The position numbers and the translations under genes were made by a program. A stretch of DNA of 5,205 nucleotides from an uncultured Gemmobacter sp. (GTDB lineage: Bacteria > Pseudomonadota > Alphaproteobacteria > Rhodobacterales > Rhodobacteraceae): contig CALKAA010000319.1 in NCBI GenBank assembly GCA_937983495.1, positions 1 through 5,205 of the forward strand. Reading direction: 5' to 3'. The notes under the pieces were generated by a model that saw only the letters and a program-made list of their open reading frames with translations, made no database searches and was not told where the DNA came from. This document shows positions 1 to 5,181 of the stretch, one piece after another; positions within the stretch are counted from its first letter, which is position 1, and every line of letters starts with the position of its first letter.

Positions 1-46
1 CGAGATTGGTCAGTGACTGGAGTTCAGACGTGTGCTCTTCCGATCT
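1..46 (+). other. Untrimmed Illumina TruSeq adapter/index primer (non-genomic)
   Basis: Bases 1-6 (CGAGAT) match the end of the P7 flow-cell primer. Bases 7-12 (TGGTCA) are a 6-base index, the reverse complement of TGACCA, which I recall as TruSeq index 4. Bases 13-46 match the multiplexing read-2 primer, starting GTGACTGGAG and ending CTCTTCCGATCT. Translated from base 13 it gives the well-known artefact peptide TGVQTCALPI. The reverse strand gives DRKSTRLNSSH and KIGRAHV, which also occur widely as false protein ends. The match is to known primer sequence over the whole stretch, so I am nearly certain. Nothing here should be annotated as a gene. Confidence 0.98.
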
Positions 47-360
47 TGGGCCTCGCGCATGACCGGCTTTTGCGGCTGGTGCTGGGGCTGGTGGCGGCGC
101 TGGTCGCCACCGCTACCGCGCTGGTCGGGCCGCTGGCCTTTCTGGGCCTGATCGTGGCCGGTTTTGCCCATCTGCTCAGCCCCTCGCATCGCCACCGCGT
201 GCTGCTGCCCGTCGCCATGCTGCTGGGCGCGCTGCTGCTGGTGGCGGGGCAAACCCTGTTCGAGCGCGCACTTGGCCTGCAATCCGCCCTCTCGGTGGTG
301 ATCGAGGGCTTGGGCGGGCTGTTCTTCCTGTGGCTTTTGCTGAAAGGAAAGCTGCGATGA
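47..360 (+). CDS. FecCD-type ferric-siderophore ABC transporter permease, C-terminal fragment
   Basis: This is the last ~103 residues of an inner-membrane permease that forms the channel of an iron-siderophore ABC importer. The first complete genomic codon is at 49. Hydrophobic segments lie at about fragment residues 7-26, 28-43, 51-68 and 80-98. The stretch ALVGPLAFLGLIV (24-36) is the conserved FecCD region near the ATPase-coupling loop, and SVVIEGLGGLFFLWLLL (82-98) is the typical last helix. The PHxAR-type motif of BtuC/FhuB permeases is replaced by AGFAH, which with the LVGPLAFLGL context points to the YclO/CeuC/FatC subgroup. Full members are about 310-330 residues, so roughly two thirds is missing because the contig ends in an adapter, not because the gene is broken. 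The GTG at 13 lies in adapter and is not a start. The TGA overlaps the ATPase ATG (ATGA), implying translational coupling. Confidence 0.9.
344..348 (+). promoter_or_regulatory. Ribosome binding site of the ABC ATPase
   Basis: AAGGA lies inside the end of the permease gene, 8 bases before the ATG at 357. It supports that ATG over an in-frame GTG at 330, which would add nine residues read from permease sequence. Confidence 0.7.
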
Positions 361-1118
361 TCGAGGTGTCGCATCTGCATCACCGCATCGGGCGCCAACC
401 CATCCTGCGCGATCTGTCGCTGTGTCTGCCGCGCGGCAAGATCACCGCGCTGATCGGGCCGAATGGCGCGGGCAAATCCACCCTTCTGTCGCTGATCGGG
501 CGGTTGGTGCCCCTGCAACAGGGCCGCATCACCCTGAATGGCGCCGATATCGCCACCACCCCCTCGCGCGATCTGGCGCGGCGCATGGCCATCCTGTCGC
601 AGCACAACGCCCCCGGCAGCCGGTTGCGCGTGGCCGAGCTGGTGGCCTTTGGCCGCTGGCCGCATTCGCAGGGCCGCCCCGCGCCCGAGGATGCAGGCCA
701 TGTCGCCGCCGCGTTGGAGGCCATGGGCCTGTCACCCCTCGCCCACCGCTTTCTGGACGAGCTGTCGGGCGGCCAACGCCAACGCGCCTTCATCGCCATG
801 ACGCTGGCGCAGGGGGCCGAATGGCTCTTGCTGGATGAACCCCTCGCCGCGCTGGATATGGCCCATGCGCGCGGCGTCATGGCGCAACTGGCGGCGCTGC
901 GCGATGCGGGCAAAAGCGTGGTGGTGGTGCTGCATGACATCAACCATGCGGCGGTCTGGGCCGATCACATCGTGGCGCTGAAAGACGGCGCGCTGGCGGC
1001 TGAGGGCCCGCCCGCGCAGCTTTGCACGCCGCAGATTCTGGGCGCACTTTACGATATGCCGCTGCAAGTGATGCAGGTGGCGGGCAAGCCCCTGATCCTG
1101 CACCACCTTCCCGGCTGA
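357..1118 (+). CDS. Iron-siderophore ABC transporter ATP-binding protein (YclP/CeuD/FatE-like)
   Basis: A 253-residue cytoplasmic ATPase that powers import of a ferric siderophore through the adjacent permease. All nucleotide-binding motifs are intact: Walker A GPNGAGKST (34-42), Q-loop Gln82 in ILSQ, signature LSGGQRQR (136-143), Walker B LLLDEP (157-162) with catalytic Glu161, D-loop around Asp167, and H-loop His193 in VVLHDINHA. Length is normal for FecE/FhuC-type ATPases (about 250-270). The segments LVAFGRWPHSQGR (95-107), AFIAMTLAQ after the signature, and the C-terminal YDM match what I remember of the YclP/CeuD/VctC/FatE group, which serves catecholate-type siderophores and petrobactin. 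Substrate is therefore an inference. The start is the ATG overlapping the permease TGA by 4 bases. The next gene, 159 bases on, is an outer-membrane receptor, consistent with one iron-uptake locus. Confidence 0.95.
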   Translation: MIEVSHLHHRIGRQPILRDLSLCLPRGKITALIGPNGAGKSTLLSLIGRLVPLQQGRITLNGADIATTPSRDLARRMAILSQHNAPGSRLRVAELVAFGRWPHSQGRPAPEDAGHVAAALEAMGLSPLAHRFLDELSGGQRQRAFIAMTLAQGAEWLLLDEPLAALDMAHARGVMAQLAALRDAGKSVVVVLHDINHAAVWADHIVALKDGALAAEGPPAQLCTPQILGALYDMPLQVMQVAGKPLILHHLPG

Positions 1119-1277
1119 AGCGCGGCTTTTCCGCCACGCCTTGCGCAGAATTGCCTATCGCGGCTCTGGCCTTTCCGGCCTTCTTCCGCTTATACGCCCC
1201 CAGCCAGCCACGCGGTCTTGTCTCAGCCGCATCCGCAAGCGTTTCCCCCCTGAACCCTTGCGAAAGGATGGCACCCG
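1119..1277 (+). promoter_or_regulatory. Spacer between ATPase and receptor; possible receptor promoter
   Basis: The 159-base gap is long enough for a promoter. The best -10 candidate is TATACG at 1191-1196, in the least G+C-rich patch (CTTATACG). A matching -35 is poor: TGGCCT around 1167-1172. I looked for an iron-rhodo box (TGA-N9-TCA, RirA), an ICE box (Irr) and a Fur-like inverted repeat and found none I would defend. There is no hairpin with a T-run after the ATPase stop, so read-through from the ABC operon into the receptor is possible. Confidence 0.3.
1234..1268 (+). promoter_or_regulatory. Leader hairpin and ribosome binding site of the TonB receptor
   Basis: AAGGA at 1264-1268 lies 9 bases before the ATG at 1278 and supports that start. 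An ATG at 1268 is out of frame. Immediately upstream, CGCAAG (1234-1239) and CTTGCG (1257-1262) can pair as a 6-bp stem around a 17-base loop that contains a run of six C. The stem ends one base before the A-rich ribosome site. The ribosome site call is firm; a regulatory role for the short stem is speculative. Confidence 0.5.
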
Positions 1278-3197
1278 ATGCCCCGTCCCCTTCTGCGCGC
1301 CCTTCTGGCGGGCGCGGCCCTTCCGGCCCTGACCTCTGTTCCCCTGTGGGCGCAGGAAACCCAGCTTGACCCGGTGATCCTGCAATCTGCCAGCGAGGAA
1401 CCCGGCGAGGCCGCAGGCTCCACCACGCTCACCGAGGAGGAGATCGAGGCCGCCAGCACCGGCACCCTCTCCGATCTGTTCCGCGCCACGCCGGAGGTGA
1501 CGGTGGGCGGCGGCATGGCCGTGACCGAAAAGGTGTTCGTCAACGGCGTGGATCAGCAGCAACTGGCCGTCAGCGTCGATGGCGTGGCGCAGAACAACCG
1601 GCTGTTCCACCATGTCGGCACCAATGTCGTCGATCCGGGCCTGTTGAAGGCGGTCGAGGTCGATGCGGGCGTGGCCCCTGCCGATGCCGGTCCCGGCGCA
1701 TTGGGCGGCGCGCTCCGGTTCGAGACCAAGGACGCCCGCGATCTGCTGGCCGAAGGCCGCAGCTTCGGCGGCAAGCTGACTCTTGGCTTTGTCGATAATG
1801 GCGATACCGCCAGCACGGCGCTGACGCTTTACGGCGCGCAAGGCCCGGTCGATGCGCTGCTTTATGTCAAGCGCGCCACGGGTGACGCCTATGAAGATGG
1901 CGATGGCAGCGTGATCAACGGCACGGGTGCCGATCTGTCCTCGGGCATGATCAAGGTGGGCGCCGAGGCGAATGGCTGGCGGGCCGAATATTCCGCCATG
2001 AAGGTGCAGGACGAGGCCCTGCGCCCCTACCGCGCCAACCTGGGCGGTGTGATCGGCGGCGCGCCCGTGCCCGAACTGCGTCTTTATGGCGTGGAGCAAA
2101 CCACCCAGTCGCTCACCTTCTCGCGCGTTGATGGCGAAGGCATGATCGACCCCGAGCTGCAAATCGCCCATTCCGGCACCAAGCTGAACATTCCGGTGCC
2201 CTATGGCAGCAATGGCGAGGCCGATGCGCTTTCGGTGACCGCCAAGAACACCTTCCACTTTGACAACGGCCTGAAACTCACCGCCGGTCTGGATTATCAG
2301 GACCGCGAAGGCAGCTATGCCGAGCCGGGTTATTTCGTGTCGGAAGCGGTGAAGAACACCGGCCTGTTCGTGCAGGGGCGCGGCACGGTGGGGCAGGTCG
2401 ATTATTCGGCCGGTCTGCGCTATGACTGGAACCGCTTCGACGGCGTGAACGGCCAGGAGATCAACAGCAATGGCGCCAGCGCCAATGCCTCGGCCAGCTG
2501 GCACGCCACCGAGGCGCTGTCCTTCAATGCCGGTTTCGCCAATGCTTTCGGCGGTTTGGCGCTGGCCAATACCTTTGACATGTATCGCTTCTCGGCTGAC
2601 GGGGCTTATGACGCGCTGACATCTTCGCGCGCCAGAAATGCCGTGCTGGGCACGCAATGGCAGCAGAACGGCATCACGCTGGGTGCCGAGATCTTCCATA
2701 CCGAGATCGACAATGTGCGCACCAAGGCCGCCACGGCGGAACTGGTCAGCAAGGGCTATCGCCTGTCTGCGGGCTATGAATGGCAGGCCGGTCACGCCAT
2801 GCTGCGCTTTGCCGATGCCGATGTGTCGCTGAACGGCGCCGGGGCCTCGACCTATGACCTGCTGGACCTTGGCACCCCTCCCGGCCGCCTGCTGTCGCTG
2901 GAAGTCAGCCATGAGGTCAGCCCCGGTCTGACCATGGGCGGCGTGGTGCAGAAGGCCTTTGACCTCAGCCATCAGGGCAGCGACACCGATACCGATTTCA
3001 AAGGCTATACCACCGTTGACATCTTTGCCGAATACCAGCCCGCCAACATGGACAATCTGGTGATCCGTGCCGAGGTGACCAACCTGTTCGATCGGGCCTA
3101 TGTCGATCGCGCCAGCTATGGCGGCGATTACAGCAGCGTGATCGGCCAGCAAGAGCCGGGCCGGGCGATTGCCCTGACGATGAATTACACGTTCTGA
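1278..3197 (+). CDS. TonB-dependent outer-membrane receptor, probably ferric siderophore
   Basis: A 639-residue outer-membrane transporter that would import an iron complex using TonB/ExbBD energy. Residues 1-25 form a signal peptide (basic PRPLLR, a hydrophobic core, then PLWA before QETQ). LDPVILQ (30-36) fits a TonB box. The plug domain spans about 48-157, with TLSDLFRATPEVTV (63-76), SVDGVAQNNRLFHHVGTN (99-116), LLKAVEVDAG (122-131) and the plug-end motif GALGGALRFETKDA (140-153). The rest is a beta-barrel of alternating hydrophobic strands, ending with the family signature VTNLFDRAYVDRASYG and a terminal Phe in MNYTF, as outer-membrane proteins require for assembly. Length is normal. The paired His111-His112 in the plug recalls FrpB/FetA-like and some heme receptors, so heme cannot be excluded. 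Placement after a YclOP/CeuCD-like importer favours a siderophore. A strong terminator follows. Confidence 0.93.
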   Translation: MPRPLLRALLAGAALPALTSVPLWAQETQLDPVILQSASEEPGEAAGSTTLTEEEIEAASTGTLSDLFRATPEVTVGGGMAVTEKVFVNGVDQQQLAVSVDGVAQNNRLFHHVGTNVVDPGLLKAVEVDAGVAPADAGPGALGGALRFETKDARDLLAEGRSFGGKLTLGFVDNGDTASTALTLYGAQGPVDALLYVKRATGDAYEDGDGSVINGTGADLSSGMIKVGAEANGWRAEYSAMKVQDEALRPYRANLGGVIGGAPVPELRLYGVEQTTQSLTFSRVDGEGMIDPELQIAHSGTKLNIPVPYGSNGEADALSVTAKNTFHFDNGLKLTAGLDYQDREGSYAEPGYFVSEAVKNTGLFVQGRGTVGQVDYSAGLRYDWNRFDGVNGQEINSNGASANASASWHATEALSFNAGFANAFGGLALANTFDMYRFSADGAYDALTSSRARNAVLGTQWQQNGITLGAEIFHTEIDNVRTKAATAELVSKGYRLSAGYEWQAGHAMLRFADADVSLNGAGASTYDLLDLGTPPGRLLSLEVSHEVSPGLTMGGVVQKAFDLSHQGSDTDTDFKGYTTVDIFAEYQPANMDNLVIRAEVTNLFDRAYVDRASYGGDYSSVIGQQEPGRAIALTMNYTF

Positions 3198-3238
3198 TGT
3201 GTCGGGCTGATCCCTCGGCACAGGTGTTCACACATGCG

Positions 3239-3264
3239 AAGGGCGGCCCTTGGGCCGCCCTTTT
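3239..3264 (+). terminator. Rho-independent terminator of the receptor gene, probably bidirectional
   Basis: GGGCGGCCC (3241-3249) and GGGCCGCCC (3252-3260) are perfect reverse complements. Flanking AA/TT extend the stem to 11 bp on paper, with the innermost pair opening to give a CTTG loop. A run of four T (3261-3264) follows on the + strand, 41 bases after the receptor stop. Read from the - strand, the hairpin starts with four A and ends with only two T, so it could also stop transcripts from the facing DUF2218 gene, less efficiently. Confidence 0.88.
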
Positions 3265-3281
3265 GCCTTGGCTGGCATGCG

Positions 3282-3566
3282 TTACTCCGCCGCCCAGACC
3301 AGCGCCGCCGGGTTTTCGCGGTGGGCAAAACGCAGCAAGTGCCGCTCCAGCACATCGGCCAGCATGGCGGCATCCTCCGCCGTCGCGGCCTCCACGCTCA
3401 GCGCAATGCCATCCGCTTGCGGCACCAACCGCCCCTCGCCCGCGTCAAAGCGCAGCGAGGCGGCCTCGCCGGTGATCTCCACCGGAATCTTGTGGCCGAA
3501 ATGCTTGGCCATGGTCGCCACATATTGCGCGGCGTGATCGGTCGGAAAATGGGCAATCTGCCGCAT
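3282..3566 (-). CDS. DUF2218 domain-containing protein
   Basis: A 94-residue, soluble, apparently cytoplasmic protein with no signal peptide or membrane segment. One DUF2218 domain fills it: KHFGHKIPVE (21-30), the acidic/small-residue strand segment to LSVEAAT (56-62), ERHLLRFAHRE (74-84) and the closing LVW (89-91). Length matches stand-alone members (about 90-100). The start is the ATG at 3566, with a weak AGGG five bases upstream. An in-frame TTG at 3635 would add 23 unlike residues and is better read as part of a TTGACA box. The biochemical function is unknown. From memory, the same domain is fused to the N-terminus of some siderophore-interacting ferric reductases in proteobacteria. That, plus its place facing a siderophore receptor, suggests a link to iron handling, but this is inference. 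It converges on the receptor and shares its strand with the reductase upstream. Confidence 0.85.
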   Translation of the reverse strand: MRQIAHFPTDHAAQYVATMAKHFGHKIPVEITGEAASLRFDAGEGRLVPQADGIALSVEAATAEDAAMLADVLERHLLRFAHRENPAALVWAAE

Positions 3567-3606
3567 CGGAACCCTGTTCTCTTGGGGCGGGAAGGCATCC
3601 CGCAGG

Positions 3607-3635
3607 TGAAAGCAAGGCTGGCAATGGGCTGTCAA
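3607..3635 (-). promoter_or_regulatory. Possible promoter of the DUF2218 gene
   Basis: On the - strand a consensus TTGACA lies at 3635-3630. Seventeen bases on, the would-be -10 is CTTTCA (3612-3607), a poor match to TATAAT, so the call rests on the -35 box and position. The start of transcription would fall near 3600, giving a leader of about 34 bases before the ATG at 3566. The box overlaps the last bases of the hairpin at 3633-3659. An alternative pair further upstream is TTGACG (3685-3680), 17 bases, TAGCAA (3662-3657). Confidence 0.35.
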
Positions 3636-3659
3636 GGCCCTGGGGCTGGCAGGGCCTTG
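3633..3659 (-). terminator. Perfect 10-bp hairpin after the aldo/keto reductase gene, possible terminator
   Basis: CAAGGCCCTG (3633-3642) and CAGGGCCTTG (3650-3659) are exact reverse complements around a 7-base loop. It lies 43 bases past the reductase stop on the - strand. No T-run follows on either strand, so it is not a classical intrinsic terminator. It may be a Rho-aided terminator, an RNA-stabilising hairpin, or an operator for the DUF2218 gene, given its overlap with TTGACA. Confidence 0.45.
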
Positions 3660-3680
3660 CTACCGCGCGGCCCCGCCCCC

Positions 3681-3707
3681 GTCAAATCAAGGAGGCGTCA
3701 AATCAAG
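3681..3707. repeat. 11-base direct repeat, 16-base period, at the reductase stop codon
   Basis: GTCAAATCAAG occurs at 3681-3691 and again at 3697-3707, separated by GAGGC. The second copy covers the TGA stop (3705-3703) and part of the last Ala codon of the reductase. On the - strand each copy reads CTTGATTTGAC and supplies a TTGAC(G) element. It looks like a small tandem duplication rather than a mobile-element footprint. Confidence 0.7.
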
Positions 3708-4749
3708 CCCCTTCCGAGGACCGCGCCCAAAGGTTGATGTCTTCCTCCGCCGCGATGCGGTCGATCTCGGCCAGTTCGGCGGCGGTGAAGGCCAGATTGC
3801 CCACCGCGCCCGCGCAATCCACCACCTGCTCGGGCTTGGAGGCCCCGATCAGTGCCGTGGTGATGCCGCCATCACGCAAGACCCAGGCAATCGCCATCTG
3901 CGCCAGCGTCTGCCCGCGCGCCTGCGCCAGCGCATCCAGCGCCCGCACGCTTTCCAAGGCACGCGGCGTGATCGTCTCGGGCGCAAGGCTCTTGCCCTGC
4001 GCGGCACGGCTGCCCTGAGGAATGCCGTTCAGGTATTTCTTGGTCAAAATCCCCTGCGCCAGCGGCGTGAAGGCAATCGACCCCACGCCCAGCTCGGCCA
4101 GCGTGTCTTTCAGCCCGTCCCGCTCCACCCAGCGGTTCAGCATGTTGTAACTCGGCTGATGGATCAGCAGCGGCGTCCCCATCTCGCGCAGGATCGCCAC
4201 GGCCTCGCGGGTGCGGGCCGAATTATAGCTGGAAATCCCGATATAGAGCGCCCGCCCCGAGCGCACGATGTGATCCAGCGCGCCCATGGTTTCTTCCAGC
4301 GGGGTTTCCGGGTCAAAGCGGTGCGAATAGAAGATATCGACGTAATCCAGCCCCATGCGCTTCAGCGACTGGTCGCAAGAGGCGATCAGATATTTCCGGC
4401 TGCCCCATTCGCCATAGGGCCCCGGCCACATGTCGTAACCGGCCTTGCTGCTGATGATCAGCTCATCGCGATGCCGCGCGAAATCCTGTTGCAGGATCTG
4501 GCCAAAGGCCTCCTCGGCGCTGCCAAAGGGCGGGCCATAATTGTTGGCCAGATCGAAATGGGTGATGCCATGGTCAAAGGCGGTCTGGCAGATGGCGCGT
4601 TTCACCGCATGGGGGGTGTCCTCGCCGAAATTATGCCACAGGCCTAGGCTGATGGCGGGCAGTTTCAGCCCCGAATGGCCGCAGCGGCGATAGACCATAC
4701 GGTCATAACGGCTTTCCGACGGGGTATAGGTCTTGGGGAATTGGCGCAT
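3703..4749 (-). CDS. mgrA: Aldo/keto reductase, L-glyceraldehyde-3-phosphate reductase (YghZ/MgrA) group
   Basis: A 348-residue cytoplasmic NADPH-dependent reductase with a TIM-barrel fold. The aldo/keto reductase tetrad is complete: Asp66 and Tyr71 in FDLANNYGPP (65-74), Lys102 in SSKAGYDMWPGPYG (100-113), and His143 in YVDIFYSHR (136-144). HQPSYNMLNRW, AFTPLAQGILTKKYLNGIPQ and the cofactor-binding LIGASKPEQ near the C-terminus match E. coli YghZ (Gpr), which reduces L-glyceraldehyde 3-phosphate and methylglyoxal-type aldehydes. The 346-residue E. coli length also fits. A detoxifying role is known for the group and inferred here. The start is the ATG at 4749, preceded by AGGAGG five bases away; an ATG at 4881 would run into the divergent gene. 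Downstream lie an 11-base repeat over the stop and a hairpin. It is divergent from the Dabb gene, sharing a 120-base control region. Closely related potassium-channel beta-like reductases are the main alternative, but the YghZ motifs are stronger. Confidence 0.93.
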   Translation of the reverse strand: MRQFPKTYTPSESRYDRMVYRRCGHSGLKLPAISLGLWHNFGEDTPHAVKRAICQTAFDHGITHFDLANNYGPPFGSAEEAFGQILQQDFARHRDELIISSKAGYDMWPGPYGEWGSRKYLIASCDQSLKRMGLDYVDIFYSHRFDPETPLEETMGALDHIVRSGRALYIGISSYNSARTREAVAILREMGTPLLIHQPSYNMLNRWVERDGLKDTLAELGVGSIAFTPLAQGILTKKYLNGIPQGSRAAQGKSLAPETITPRALESVRALDALAQARGQTLAQMAIAWVLRDGGITTALIGASKPEQVVDCAGAVGNLAFTAAELAEIDRIAAEEDINLWARSSEGA

Positions 4750-4754
4750 CCGGC

Positions 4755-4760
4755 CCTCCT
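4755..4760 (-). promoter_or_regulatory. Ribosome binding site of the aldo/keto reductase
   Basis: Read on the - strand this is AGGAGG, a perfect Shine-Dalgarno core, 5 bases before the ATG at 4749. It fixes the start and argues against the longer in-frame ORF beginning at 4881. Confidence 0.85.
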
Positions 4761-4773
4761 GTTCTACGCGGGG

Positions 4774-4801
4774 ATGGTAGCGCAAACGCGAGTAGGTGCA
4801 A
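4774..4801 (-). promoter_or_regulatory. Candidate promoter of the aldo/keto reductase
   Basis: On the - strand TTGCAC (4801-4796) and TACCAT (4779-4774) are 16 bases apart, each matching four of six sigma-70 consensus positions. Transcription would start near 4766, leaving about 17 leader bases that include the ribosome site. The rest of the divergent gap (4750-4869) shows no convincing promoter for the + strand gene and no obvious inverted-repeat operator. Confidence 0.4.
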
Positions 4802-4857
4802 TGGGCAGCAAGGGCTTGCCGATCCTCGCAATCCGCGCAACCCTGCGGGCCGGATGG

Positions 4858-4863
4858 AGGAGG
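4858..4863 (+). promoter_or_regulatory. Ribosome binding site of the Dabb-family gene
   Basis: AGGAGG lies within GGAGGAGGGG, 6 bases before the ATG at 4870. It places the start at the conserved MIRHIVALRF rather than at in-frame upstream codons. Confidence 0.85.
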
Positions 4864-4869
4864 GGCCAG

Positions 4870-5181
4870 ATGATCCGGCATATCGTGGCGCTGCGCTTTC
4901 GCGCAGAGGTGACCGAGGCGGAAAAGCAGCAGCTATACGCCGGGCTTGCAGCCCTGCGCGGCCATCTGGAGGGGATGGAGGATTTTCGCAGCTTCGCCAA
5001 TCTCTCGCCTGAAACGGCGGTGGTGCAGGGCTTCCGCGATCTGTTTTGGTGCGATTTCCGCGATGCGGCCGCGCGCGATGCCTATCTGGCCGATCCGGCG
5101 CATCAGGCGCTGGGTGCCCGGCTGGTGGCGGCGGCCGATGGCGGGCTGGCGGGTATCCTCGTGGTGGATGTCGCGCTGTGA
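4870..5181 (+). CDS. Dabb family protein (stress-responsive A/B-barrel domain)
   Basis: A 103-residue soluble protein filled by one Dabb domain, a ferredoxin-like alpha/beta-barrel fold that usually dimerises. Visible family features are the opening strand IRHIVALRF (2-10), a helix with EKQQLYAGLAALRG (18-31), a strand around DLFWCDFRD, the helix segment YLADPAHQALGARL, and the closing strand GILVVDVAL. Length is typical (about 95-110). Dabb proteins have been tied to stress responses and to ring-cleaving or cyclising enzymes, but most are uncharacterised and nothing here fixes a substrate. Upstream in-frame codons back to 4675 overlap the reductase gene and encode unrelated sequence. The gene is divergent from the reductase, and its TGA overlaps the next ATG (TGATG), so it likely heads an operon continuing past the window. 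Confidence 0.88.
   Translation: MIRHIVALRFRAEVTEAEKQQLYAGLAALRGHLEGMEDFRSFANLSPETAVVQGFRDLFWCDFRDAAARDAYLADPAHQALGARLVAAADGGLAGILVVDVAL

Noticed and set aside
13..46. GTG start giving the permease an N-terminus containing TGVQTCALPI
   Set aside because: It is translated from adapter sequence. The gene is truncated at the contig end and has no native start in the window.
330..356. GTG start extending the ATPase by nine residues
   Set aside because: The ATG at 357 has AAGGA eight bases upstream, gives the family's usual MIEV start, and forms the standard ATGA overlap.
10..701. Reverse-strand open frames at 10-282 and 24-701
   Set aside because: Both end in adapter-derived peptides (STRLNSSH, GRAHV) and lie antisense to the permease and ATPase. 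They have low-complexity Gln/Arg/Ala-rich composition and no domain.
1168..1180. GGCC-TTTCC-GGCC as a terminator after the ATPase
   Set aside because: A 4-bp stem of a self-complementary tetramer, with no T-run, is expected by chance in this base composition.
1155..3221. 688-codon open frame antisense to the receptor gene
   Set aside because: Its codons lie exactly opposite the receptor codons, so stops appear only where the receptor uses TTA, CTA or TCA, which G+C-rich genes avoid. It has no recognisable domain, no signal peptide, and runs beyond the receptor on both sides. The receptor frame has full family motifs.
3567..3635. TTG start adding 23 residues to the DUF2218 protein
   Set aside because: The extra residues do not resemble the family. 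TTG is a rare start, and the bases are better read as TTGACA. The ATG at 3566 gives the normal length.
4675..4869. 65-residue upstream extension of the Dabb protein
   Set aside because: It overlaps the reductase coding region and contains no family sequence. The ATG at 4870 has a strong ribosome site and the conserved IRHIV start.
4750..4881. ATG at 4881 adding 44 residues to the aldo/keto reductase
   Set aside because: The extension overlaps the start of the divergent Dabb gene and matches nothing in YghZ-type proteins. The ATG at 4749 has a perfect AGGAGG.
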